From: a virus
IMG/VR virus record: IMGVR_UViG_3300036845_000432
Span: 1-20,820 of that record
Length of the DNA stretch: 20,820 nucleotides
Strand: one strand, 5' to 3'
In this document: piece by piece, positions 15,071 to 20,820 of the stretch
How the letters are laid out: each line of letters begins with the position of its first letter
Numbering within the stretch: position 1 is the stretch's first letter
Program-made: the position numbers and the translations under genes
Notes under the pieces: model-generated
Database searches by the model: none
Seen by the model: only the letters and a program-made list of their open reading frames with translations
What the model was told of the DNA's origin: nothing

Positions 15071-15083
15071 GTGGGTTTCCCTT

Positions 15084-16703
15084 TCACGAAGATGCGTACT
15101 GCATGGTGACTTGGCTGCTGCCATTTGTTGTTGGATTCGCAAAGCCCTGCAAGACCCCACAGTTGACGCCGCCGCCCGCTCCGGGCTGCAGCACCTGATT
15201 CCAGTTCACCGGTAGCGGGTTTGGGCCGAGCCGCACGGTCAGGCCGCCAAACACGGCCGTGACGTTAATATCGGTGCAGGTAAAAGCACCATCGTTAGGG
15301 TAAGGAATTTCGATTGTGAGCCCCGCCTGTTCCGGGATGGCGGTCCGGCCAGAGAGCGCGACACCGGCTGCAGCAGCGGATGGATCATTGAAATACATGT
15401 CGAAGGGCACGCAAGGCTTGCCATCGCTCCCTATGGCCGGCTGATTGAAATTAGGCGCGTTATTTTTCGGATTGCCGCGGTAAAATCCGTTCCTGAAAAA
15501 GCCGCCGGTACCGCCAAACTCGCGGATCACGCCCCAGACGCCCTGCGGCATGTGAATGGGAAACGATCCAGAACCCCATTGATTGTGAACGCCGTTGGAG
15601 TCGACACCGTGCAGAAGCGGAAGCATGTTCCAGGCCTGCAGATCGGTGCCTTTCGAATGGAGCAATACCGGTTGCACGACGAAATGACTATCAGCCGGTT
15701 CCCATCCGGGCCAAATGCACATCGTGACATTGCTGGTCGTTGCGACCTGCGAAATGCCGAAGAACGTCGCCATGTAGCTGATGCGTTGCGGCAGGACGTA
15801 TTGCTGACCCGACGTCAACAGCGCGCCCTGATAGGTCCACGGCGGCGCGCTCTGCGGTGTTGCCGCCCGTTGTTGTTGCCGGCGGCGCAGCCAGTTCTTG
15901 CCGCCGCGCAGATCATCGCGGTGGGCATCGAGCCAGGCCTGGGCGTCCGCCGACAATGGCGGCGGATCATAAATCCGTCCGGTGCCGTGCTCGATCAGCG
16001 TGCTTGATTCGAAGATGACGGCGCAGCCTTCGGGCACGATGCGGGTTGTGTTGATAAGCGCCTCGGCAGCGTCCCAATGGCGCCAGGGCTCGCGGTGAAT
16101 TGCAGGCGCTGCCGGCGCGTCATCCTGAACACTTGCCGAAGGGTCGGCCGCGCAGCCGCAATCTTCCGCCAGGGCGACCGCCGGAGTCAGGTTGGCCGGC
16201 GTGATGCCGAGCAGATAAATGCTGGCAATGAGCGCAGATGCCGCCTCGGAGTACGTCGGCCAATTGCTCCACCACGGCGATGCACTGATGACCATTGTCA
16301 GCGTGTAGAAGCCGCGCACTTGCACGGTCAGTGTGGTGCTTGGATCGTCGAAATTCATCCACAGCGACGGCGCCCAATCCGGTTCTTGCAGGAGCATGTA
16401 GCTGGTGATTTGCGCGATTGCGTTGAGATCGGCCACGTTGGTCGTCTGCGTGCCGTTGGTGAGTTGCGACCACACGTCGGCCAATTCGACCAGTGTGATT
16501 GCGGGGGCCGGCGCCGCATGTGGTGCGTTGAATGACAATTGGCTGATTGCGGCGTTGAGCTCGTCGAGTGGTGAGCCGGGGCTCAGTTGCGCGGCGACGT
16601 CTTGCAGTTGGGCAATCAGCGCGGGCGATATCGGCGCGTTGTTGTAGGCATTGAAGGTCAGCCGCGTGATGGCGTCCTGGAGCTCGTCGGTGGTTGCGCT
16701 CAT
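15084..16703 (-). CDS. Large unknown virion-type protein with repeated helical module
   Basis: A 539-residue protein. Start 16703 has AGGAA six bases upstream; the open frame continues to 16874 but that extension is Arg-rich and crosses a terminator hairpin, so it was rejected. Residues 1-100 hold two tandem copies of a 30-residue helical module (LTFNAYNNAPISPALIAQL and LSFNAPHAAPAPAITLVEL). Residues about 100-190 are a compact helix/strand part, 190-300 are linker-like with Cys and acidic stretches, and from about 310 an all-beta domain continues to the end (ISYMATFFGISQVATTSNVTM, SHFVVQPVLLHSKGTDLQAW, LTIEIPYPNDGAFTCTDINV, LTVRLGPNPLPVNW). No family recognised. It is the first gene after the terminator gap; a virion surface or fibre role is inferred from the beta-rich half. 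Confidence 0.68.
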   Translation of the reverse strand: MSATTDELQDAITRLTFNAYNNAPISPALIAQLQDVAAQLSPGSPLDELNAAISQLSFNAPHAAPAPAITLVELADVWSQLTNGTQTTNVADLNAIAQITSYMLLQEPDWAPSLWMNFDDPSTTLTVQVRGFYTLTMVISASPWWSNWPTYSEAASALIASIYLLGITPANLTPAVALAEDCGCAADPSASVQDDAPAAPAIHREPWRHWDAAEALINTTRIVPEGCAVIFESSTLIEHGTGRIYDPPPLSADAQAWLDAHRDDLRGGKNWLRRRQQQRAATPQSAPPWTYQGALLTSGQQYVLPQRISYMATFFGISQVATTSNVTMCIWPGWEPADSHFVVQPVLLHSKGTDLQAWNMLPLLHGVDSNGVHNQWGSGSFPIHMPQGVWGVIREFGGTGGFFRNGFYRGNPKNNAPNFNQPAIGSDGKPCVPFDMYFNDPSAAAAGVALSGRTAIPEQAGLTIEIPYPNDGAFTCTDINVTAVFGGLTVRLGPNPLPVNWNQVLQPGAGGGVNCGVLQGFANPTTNGSSQVTMQYASS

Positions 16704-16725
16704 GTGGTTCCTGCAGAATGCGCGC

Positions 16726-16760
16726 CGGGCGGCACGACGGGGGCCCTCCGGGGCCGCCCG
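16726..16760 (-). repeat. GC-rich inverted repeat in 5' leader
   Basis: CGGGCGGC at 16726-16733 pairs perfectly with GCCGCCCG at 16753-16760; the loop holds a further GGGCCC palindrome. No T-run follows on either strand, so it is not a standard terminator. It ends 23 bases upstream of the ATG at 16703, just before the AGGAA site, and may shape the leader of the mRNA. Confidence 0.4.
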
Positions 16761-16833
16761 GCCGATTGGCGACGTCCTCGGATAACCTGCGAGGGTACGA
16801 GAACGCCCGCCAACGAGGGAATTGGGGAAACGC

Positions 16834-16860
16834 AAAAGGCGGCCGCTGGTGGCGACCGCC
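16834..16860 (-). terminator. Rho-independent terminator
   Basis: On the minus strand GGCGGTCGC, loop CACCA and GCGGCCGCC form a 9-bp stem with one G-T pair, followed at once by TTTT, GCG and TTT. This is a good intrinsic terminator. It stands 186 bp after the stop of the GH74-like gene and 131 bp before the next start, so it would end the upstream transcript. Confidence 0.65.
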
Positions 16861-16890
16861 CTGGTCCCTTTCAAGCTAGGGGCATTGGGA

Positions 16891-16920
16891 ATGTTGCAAT
16901 ATCTCGCCCCCCTTTGTCAA
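16891..16920 (-). promoter_or_regulatory. Possible -35 TTGACA box with weak -10
   Basis: On the minus strand CTTGACA (TTGACA at 16920-16915) is an exact -35 hexamer, but the best -10 at a spacing of 18 is CAACAT, only three of six matches. If used, transcription would start near 16885 and meet the terminator at 16860, giving an RNA of about 50 bases. Weak evidence. Confidence 0.2.
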
Positions 16921-17045
16921 GCGGTGGTATATAGGCCGCCAATCGCCCACAGTTGGCCGCTGGTGCGTAAAACGGGGTCGAGGCTAGGGTTGTGGCCCTG
17001 CGGGTGCAAAATCGCTGTACGGCCACCTGTGAGGCGCCGGCCCGC

Positions 17046-19241
17046 TTATGGAAATATGCCGTAGGCACAACCCGTCCCGGCAAACCCGACATAGACTTTG
17101 CCGTAAGTGTTCGCATCGCCCTCGACGGTTTTGACCAGGTCGAGACTGTTCATCGGGGAGGTGACGAGAAGCTGCCAAGTCGTCGCATTGTCGATCGACC
17201 GGTAAATTCCCCAGACGCTGCTGACAAAGCCCGCAATGTAGATTGCAGGATAGGTTTGTCCTGAAGCTGCAACGCCAAATCCGAACGCCCACACTTCGGT
17301 GACATTTGCGACTGAACTCCAAGTCGCCCCGCCGTCTATGGATCGCTGAAATGCCGCCCCGCTGCCTTGCCCGGAAGATCGAAACAAATTGCCGGCGTTG
17401 CCAGGAACGGCCTTCATGTGGGGAAACCCGGCAAAGGTGCCGCCGATCGATGTTGTGGAAACTCGCGTCCACGCCGCTCCGCCGTTGGTGGTTTTCCAGG
17501 TTCCCGCGCCAGTACCCGACCCACCGAAATTGTAGGTGTAAAACGTATTTGCCGTCACCCGATCCGCGCACAGCATTTGGCTATCCAGATAATAGTTCGT
17601 GTTCCATCCGGTGTTGCCGGACGTCGGCACGCCGGTCATGGTTATCGCGGTCCAAGTAGTCCCACCGTCCAGTGTGTAATACGGCTGATTGGCCGCTGCG
17701 CCATTGTCGGTCAGACAAAGCACGAAATTAGTTGCCGTCGATGCCGCTATGCTGCCGCCTCGATTGCCGGCGGTATAGGTCTTGGATGCGAACTGAGTCC
17801 AGGTTGCCCCCTTATTTGCTGACACGCCGGAGGTTTCCTCGCCACTCCAATTGCACAGGGCGGCGATAGTGGCCGGGCTCGACGACGCATAATCAACACC
17901 CCATCCCATTGATAGAATGTTGCCGGCGTTATTGGTCGGCCCCTTGGTGGCTGAATATGTATTCGGGTTGGTAATCGTGAATACACCCTGATCCCACACT
18001 GCGACGATCGGATTTCCGCCCGGCGGGCTGACGATCCAATTGACCACGAACTCTTCAATGCCTGCGGTTACGGTAGTCCACGCGGTTGTCGTGTTGGTGG
18101 ACGGGGGATTGCTCACCGCGACGCCGAGCCCAAAGCAAATATACAGCGTATTCGATACGGACGGATCGAATTTGATGCAGGCTGTCGACATGAACGGACT
18201 TGCCGAGCCGCCGTTTGTTGTTGTTATCCACGGCACGTCCGTGGCCGTCAGCGTGTAGTTGGTCCATCCGGTCCAGGTTGTTCCATGATTGGCGCTGATG
18301 CTCGCTTTGCCCTCGCCGCCGACCACGACAACCCTGGCCGCCGTATTCGGATCGGCGGAAACCGTGACCGGAGTATCACCGCTCCCGGTCGAGACCGCGG
18401 CCCACGTGCCGGCCGTCAGTATGTTAAGATTTGATCCGCTGGCCCCTACAACATAAACAATTCCGTCCGTGCTGACATCCATGGATTGATGCGCGGTCGG
18501 CGATCCGGTGGTCAGAGCAAAGGTCGAGCCGCCGTTGGTGGAATGGTACACACCGTTTCCATAACAGGAAACGTAGATACCCTGCGTGGCGCCCGCCGTA
18601 ACAACGGAAGATGGATCAAACCTGACAAGAATTCCGGAGTCGGTGATGGACGGAGTGGGAACAGACGCGACGGAAGCCCACGTCGATCCGCCATCCAACG
18701 ACTTTGATAGCCCCGTTGAACCTCCTACAAATACAATATTAGCGTTTGCCGGATCGACCGCCATTTTCGCACCAAAGCTCCGATTGTTGCTGTTGGCGTT
18801 GGCGTTGGTATCTTGCGCCTTTGTTGTCAGTGCCCAACTCGCTCCCCGGTTGGCCGTGCGATAAACAAACCCATTGAATACCATGTAAACCACATTGGTA
18901 TTGCTGGCAGCGATGGCAATCTCGTAAACACCCTGCAATGTGTTCTGCGCATTGGACCCTGACGGCATGGTCGCCATGGTCATCATTTGCTGCCACAGGC
19001 CGGACGCCGTGTTGTACAAATAACAGCCACCGACATCCGTTCGGCATATCTTGGTTCCGTCAGCAGCAATATCAATTCCGCTGACAACGCCGCCACCACC
19101 AATCTTTAACGTCTGGAATGTCGGCGGCGGCGGCCCCCCCGCTGGAATTGTTTTGAGCACTTGCCCGCGCGCTGCTGATGTGATCAGCCATGCAACAACT
19201 CCTTGCAGGAAGCTCAGTCGGCTCAGTGTGATCCAGGACAT
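17046..19241 (-). CDS. GH74-like beta-propeller protein (xyloglucanase family) with N-terminal leader
   Basis: A 731-residue protein. After a hydrophobic leader (SFLQGVVAWLITSAARGQ, possible Sec signal) it opens with LKIGGGGVVSGIDIAA and KICRTDVGGCYLYN (residues 46-76), the GH74 entry motif whose Asp in TDVGG is a catalytic candidate (family knowledge; here Asp 69). Nine Asp-box motifs follow (for example KSLDGGSTW, HSTNGGSTF, VSANKGATW, YTLDGGTTW, KTTNGGAAW, RSIDGGATW). The C-terminal part (MKAVPGNAGNLF, VTEVWAFGFGVAASGQTYPAI, GIYRSIDNATTW, YGKVYVGFAGTGCAYG) matches the second propeller end of GH74 enzymes closely. Those are endo-xyloglucanases or related; length fits two seven-blade propellers. 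The gene starts three bases after the small gene before it. Whether it is an active enzyme, a tail receptor-binding protein or a cargo gene is open. Confidence 0.8.
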   Translation of the reverse strand: MSWITLSRLSFLQGVVAWLITSAARGQVLKTIPAGGPPPPTFQTLKIGGGGVVSGIDIAADGTKICRTDVGGCYLYNTASGLWQQMMTMATMPSGSNAQNTLQGVYEIAIAASNTNVVYMVFNGFVYRTANRGASWALTTKAQDTNANANSNNRSFGAKMAVDPANANIVFVGGSTGLSKSLDGGSTWASVASVPTPSITDSGILVRFDPSSVVTAGATQGIYVSCYGNGVYHSTNGGSTFALTTGSPTAHQSMDVSTDGIVYVVGASGSNLNILTAGTWAAVSTGSGDTPVTVSADPNTAARVVVVGGEGKASISANHGTTWTGWTNYTLTATDVPWITTTNGGSASPFMSTACIKFDPSVSNTLYICFGLGVAVSNPPSTNTTTAWTTVTAGIEEFVVNWIVSPPGGNPIVAVWDQGVFTITNPNTYSATKGPTNNAGNILSMGWGVDYASSSPATIAALCNWSGEETSGVSANKGATWTQFASKTYTAGNRGGSIAASTATNFVLCLTDNGAAANQPYYTLDGGTTWTAITMTGVPTSGNTGWNTNYYLDSQMLCADRVTANTFYTYNFGGSGTGAGTWKTTNGGAAWTRVSTTSIGGTFAGFPHMKAVPGNAGNLFRSSGQGSGAAFQRSIDGGATWSSVANVTEVWAFGFGVAASGQTYPAIYIAGFVSSVWGIYRSIDNATTWQLLVTSPMNSLDLVKTVEGDANTYGKVYVGFAGTGCAYGIFP

Positions 19242-19244
19242 GGC

Positions 19245-19433
19245 TTAATCTTTCGTATGCCCGTCGCGAGCAGACATCTCAATCAATCGATACGGCGGCA
19301 CACCATTGCGAGCAGGAAATACATCCTGCCAATTGCATTCCCATTCCTCCAGGCTCAGAGCGAATGCCCAATCGTGCAACTGCCAGCGGTCGTCCCAGAA
19401 CCATAACGCGCTCTGATCACTCATGTGGCTCAT
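19245..19433 (-). CDS. Small Trp-rich unknown protein
   Basis: A 62-residue protein starting at 19433, where ATGA overlaps the stop of the gene before; GGGCGAG lies just upstream. A longer frame to 19670 exists but lies inside the preceding gene and was rejected. The sequence is MSHMSDQSALWFWDDRWQL, then HDWAFALSLEEWECNWQDVF and PPYRLIEMSARDG. Five Trp in 62 residues is high. No family, membrane span or signal is seen. It ends three bases before the GH74-like start and so may be co-expressed with it. Confidence 0.62.
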   Translation of the reverse strand: MSHMSDQSALWFWDDRWQLHDWAFALSLEEWECNWQDVFPARNGVPPYRLIEMSARDGHTKD

Positions 19434-20002
19434 CTCGCCCTCTGCGATTGCAACACGCGGCTGATTTTGAGCGGGCCGGCAAGCCACGGCGATACCAACG
19501 CCGCCGGGCCAGTCACCACATGTTCGCTCAACCGCAAGCTGGCCGATAGCACAAACAATGCGCCCCACCAGCACTGCCATTCCAATCGCGCCGCATTGAT
19601 CTCTGCCGCGCTCGGCACCCAGCGCAGCGGGCAATATGAGCCGAGCGTGTATTTGTTCTTGCCGCGGCATTCACCAACAACTTGTGGCAGCTTGCGGTGC
19701 GGCCCATAGGTCGGTAGCACGCGAATCGGTCCCGGCAACCAATCGGGCCGCGTCTGCAGCGTGGCATGCTTGAGGATCAGCGCCGGCGCCGGCGCCGGCA
19801 ATTGCTGCACGGCGTGGTGAATCGCAATCGCATCGGGGTGCGGGCCGCCGAAATAGGCCGGCAAACGGCTTTCAGGCCGTTCAGCACGGGCGCCGAGCAG
19901 CATCACCAAGTCCCATTGATTGTTTGATGGCCCGTCGCCGCCCTTGCACAGTTCATCAAGGTAGGTCCATTGCAAAAGCTGTTCGATATCAAGGCGTTTC
20001 AT
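19430..20002 (-). CDS. Unknown 190-residue protein
   Basis: Starts MKRLDIEQLLQWTYLDELCKGG with a Gly/Asp turn, then WDLVMLLGARAERPE, and a middle segment PDAIAIHHAVQQLPAPAPALIL in which the PAPA part is encoded by a GCCGGC repeat. Later LPQVVGECRGKNKYTLGSYCPLRWVPSAAEINAARLEWQCWWGALF suggests a compact domain with Cys and Trp. The opening 'LQWTYLDELCKGG' and the 'H.AV..L' segment are of a kind seen in small phage genes of unknown function. The binding site before the ATG is weak. It lies 35 bases after the repeat-bearing gene and couples to the next gene by ATGA. Confidence 0.65.
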   Translation of the reverse strand: MKRLDIEQLLQWTYLDELCKGGDGPSNNQWDLVMLLGARAERPESRLPAYFGGPHPDAIAIHHAVQQLPAPAPALILKHATLQTRPDWLPGPIRVLPTYGPHRKLPQVVGECRGKNKYTLGSYCPLRWVPSAAEINAARLEWQCWWGALFVLSASLRLSEHVVTGPAALVSPWLAGPLKISRVLQSQRAR

Positions 20003-20037
20003 GCTGTTTAAAGCGGCCCTAAAGTTGCTAAAGGCGG

Positions 20038-20820
20038 TTAATTGCCGTTGACGATGTTGTCCCAGTAGTCGCTGTCGAGCGGTTTAGGCTTCACCCAGGC
20101 GGTTCGCGGCTTGGCAACGTCACCGCTCGGCGCGACTGTTGCGCTTGCGTCATGAAGCTCGGAACCTTGGCCATTCGGCTTTGGAAGTACGCCATCCAGC
20201 GCTGGAACTCCGGGCTGTTCGGGCTGACTGACGTCAGGCTCTGGTGCAATCGGCCCTGGTCCAGCGCTTGCTGGAACCACGGGTCCAGTTGTTTCCATTC
20301 CGGCTCGGCCATTTCCCGATTGCGCATGGCGCATAAACTCCCGGCGTTCGTGGGGGGACATTTCCAACAGCCGCATGGCGTCGGCTTGGCGAGCTTTTGC
20401 TTCCTCGGTCAGCCGCTTGCTTTCTGGCTTGCTTTCCTTGGTGGTATCAGGGGCCGGCGCGACTGAAGGCGGCTCGCGTGGCGCGCCCCCCACAGCGCTA
20501 GCGAGCGAGCCGCCTTCTGGCGCCCGCTCTGAGTTAGTCCCAGAGGAAACCCCACCCAAAATAGAAGAGACTTCTTTAGGCTCTTCTATTCTGGGTGTGG
20601 TTGTGGAGGCATTGCGGGGCGGCATTGCCGGCAATGGCATACTTGGATGATTGATAACGTTGAATTTTTTGCGTTTTTCCCAGCCCTTTGCGGCTCGTTT
20701 CGACTGAGTTTCGGAGAAGTTTCGCGCCTCTTTCAAGGTAGTTTCGACCCGGTTTGCGACCAGTTTGGCGCCAGTTTCGGAGGTATTTATTTTGAGTTTT
20801 CCCTTCGCAATCAGGCTCGC
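20038..20820 (-). CDS. Partial unknown protein with 11-residue repeats and disordered tail
   Basis: The frame is open to the window edge, so the true start lies outside; a TTG at 20736 is a possible internal start, but the repeat pattern continues upstream of it. Visible length is 260 residues. The N-terminal part has four 11-residue units (KGKLKINTSET, GAKLVANRVET, TLKEARNFSET, QSKRAAKGWEK) with fixed Lys 3 and Glu 10 and mostly Asn 7 and Thr 11, then KRKKFNVINHP. The remainder is rich in Pro, Glu, Ser and Ala and probably disordered, with one charged helix near the middle (LTEEAKARQADAMRLLEMSPHERREFMRH) and a C-terminal TAWVKPKPLDSDYWDNIV. Repeats are made by an 11-bp DNA array (see repeat entry). 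Function unknown; a DNA-associated role is only inference from the array. Confidence 0.6.
   Translation of the reverse strand, partial: ASLIAKGKLKINTSETGAKLVANRVETTLKEARNFSETQSKRAAKGWEKRKKFNVINHPSMPLPAMPPRNASTTTPRIEEPKEVSSILGGVSSGTNSERAPEGGSLASAVGGAPREPPSVAPAPDTTKESKPESKRLTEEAKARQADAMRLLEMSPHERREFMRHAQSGNGRAGMETTGPVVPASAGPGPIAPEPDVSQPEQPGVPALDGVLPKPNGQGSELHDASATVAPSGDVAKPRTAWVKPKPLDSDYWDNIVNGN
20550..20600 (-). repeat. Long imperfect inverted repeat inside coding sequence
   Basis: AATAGAAGAG (20560-20569) pairs perfectly with CTCTTCTATT (20581-20590) around an 11-base loop. After one mismatch the arms continue with ACCCAC against GTGGGT-type bases (20553-20558 with 20592-20597) and, after another mismatch, two more pairs. 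The total is about 18 pairs. It lies in the reading frame of the partial gene. No long T-run follows. It could fold in mRNA or, as a cruciform, in DNA. Confidence 0.6.
20665..20799 (-). repeat. Array of 13 A-tracts at exact 11-bp spacing
   Basis: On the + strand TTT begins at 20665, 20676, 20687, 20698, 20709, 20720, 20731, 20742, 20753, 20764, 20775, 20786 and 20797, with no exception. On the minus strand the unit is approximately CGAAACTNNNN; eight of 13 tracts are AAAC. The next expected positions (20654 and 20808) do not match, so the array is bounded on both sides in this window. Since 11 is not a multiple of three, the tract falls in all three codon positions and three units (33 bp) make one 11-residue protein repeat. 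Helically spaced A-tracts bend DNA, and 11-bp repeats are used by ParR-type centromere sites (general knowledge). Confidence 0.85.

Larger units (their letters stand above)
16704..17045. other. Gene-free 342-bp stretch between two operons
   Basis: No convincing gene lies here. It holds, in direction of minus-strand transcription, a TTGACA box (16915-16920), a strong terminator hairpin (16834-16860), a nested weak inverted repeat near 16765-16816 and a GC-rich 8-bp perfect inverted repeat (16726-16733 with 16753-16760) shortly before the ribosome binding site of the next gene. It separates the GH74-like block from the virion block and is the best place in the window for a promoter of the virion genes, though none stands out. 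Confidence 0.5.

Noticed and set aside
16704-16874. 57-codon N-terminal extension of the 539-residue protein
   Set aside because: It is Arg/Pro-rich, passes through the terminator hairpin and lacks a better ribosome binding site than the ATG at 16703, which has AGGAA.
16871-17116. 81-codon minus-strand frame overlapping the end of the GH74-like gene
   Set aside because: It overlaps the conserved C-terminal GH74 sequence in another frame and has no good start context.
19780-19802. GCCGGC tandem repeat
   Set aside because: Only about three copies, encoding PAPAPA; ordinary simple-sequence slippage.
20003-20037. CTTTAG repeats between two genes, with AAA at 20010 and 20021
   Set aside because: Only two tracts keep the 11-bp spacing and the third is at nine, so it was not joined to the phased array.
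1-20820. CRISPR arrays, tRNA or rRNA genes, insertion sequences, integrase
   Set aside because: Looked for on both strands by eye; no spacer-repeat pattern, cloverleaf, transposase or integrase motif was seen.

Overview
The window is a continuous stretch of the virion-assembly half of a short-tailed, P22-like (podovirus-type) phage or prophage. It is GC-rich, and every supported gene lies on the minus strand, so transcription runs from high to low coordinates. The gene style (GC-rich codon use, Sec-type leaders, P22-like portal/scaffold/coat/gp4/gp10 order, soil-type carbohydrate-active proteins) suggests an alphaproteobacterial, possibly rhizobial, host. That host call is inference from style, not from a search. 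No integrase, repressor, tRNA, rRNA, CRISPR array or insertion sequence is visible.

Right part (20820 to 17046): a partial gene of unknown function enters from the window edge and carries a striking DNA array, 13 A-tracts spaced exactly 11 bp apart (20665-20799). Two small unknown genes follow, the second coupled by ATGA. Then comes a 731-residue protein with nine Asp-box motifs and the N- and C-terminal hallmarks of glycoside hydrolase family 74. A 342-bp gap (16704-17045) holds a good rho-independent terminator and separates this block from the next.

Middle (16703 to 8741): a 539-residue virion-type protein of unknown fold, four small proteins (one with two membrane spans, a holin candidate), the small and large terminase subunits, two small unknown proteins, and a 733-residue P22-like portal protein.

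Left part (8724 to 1): three consecutive genes with Sec signal peptides, the last an SGNH/GDSL-type hydrolase; then an acidic coiled-coil scaffolding protein, the major capsid protein, a fourth signal-peptide protein, an unknown protein, a gp4-like adaptor, a gp10-like DNA-stabilisation/tail protein with an inserted beta domain, and the start of a tail spike of the pectate-lyase type.

The genes work together as a packaging and assembly line: terminase loads DNA through the portal, scaffold and coat build the procapsid, gp4/gp10-like proteins close the neck, and the spike (perhaps with the GH74-like and SGNH-like proteins) engages surface polysaccharide. The points most worth a second look are the 11-bp phased A-tract array inside a coding frame, the run of signal-peptide genes placed between canonical virion genes, and the GH74-like protein in a phage setting.
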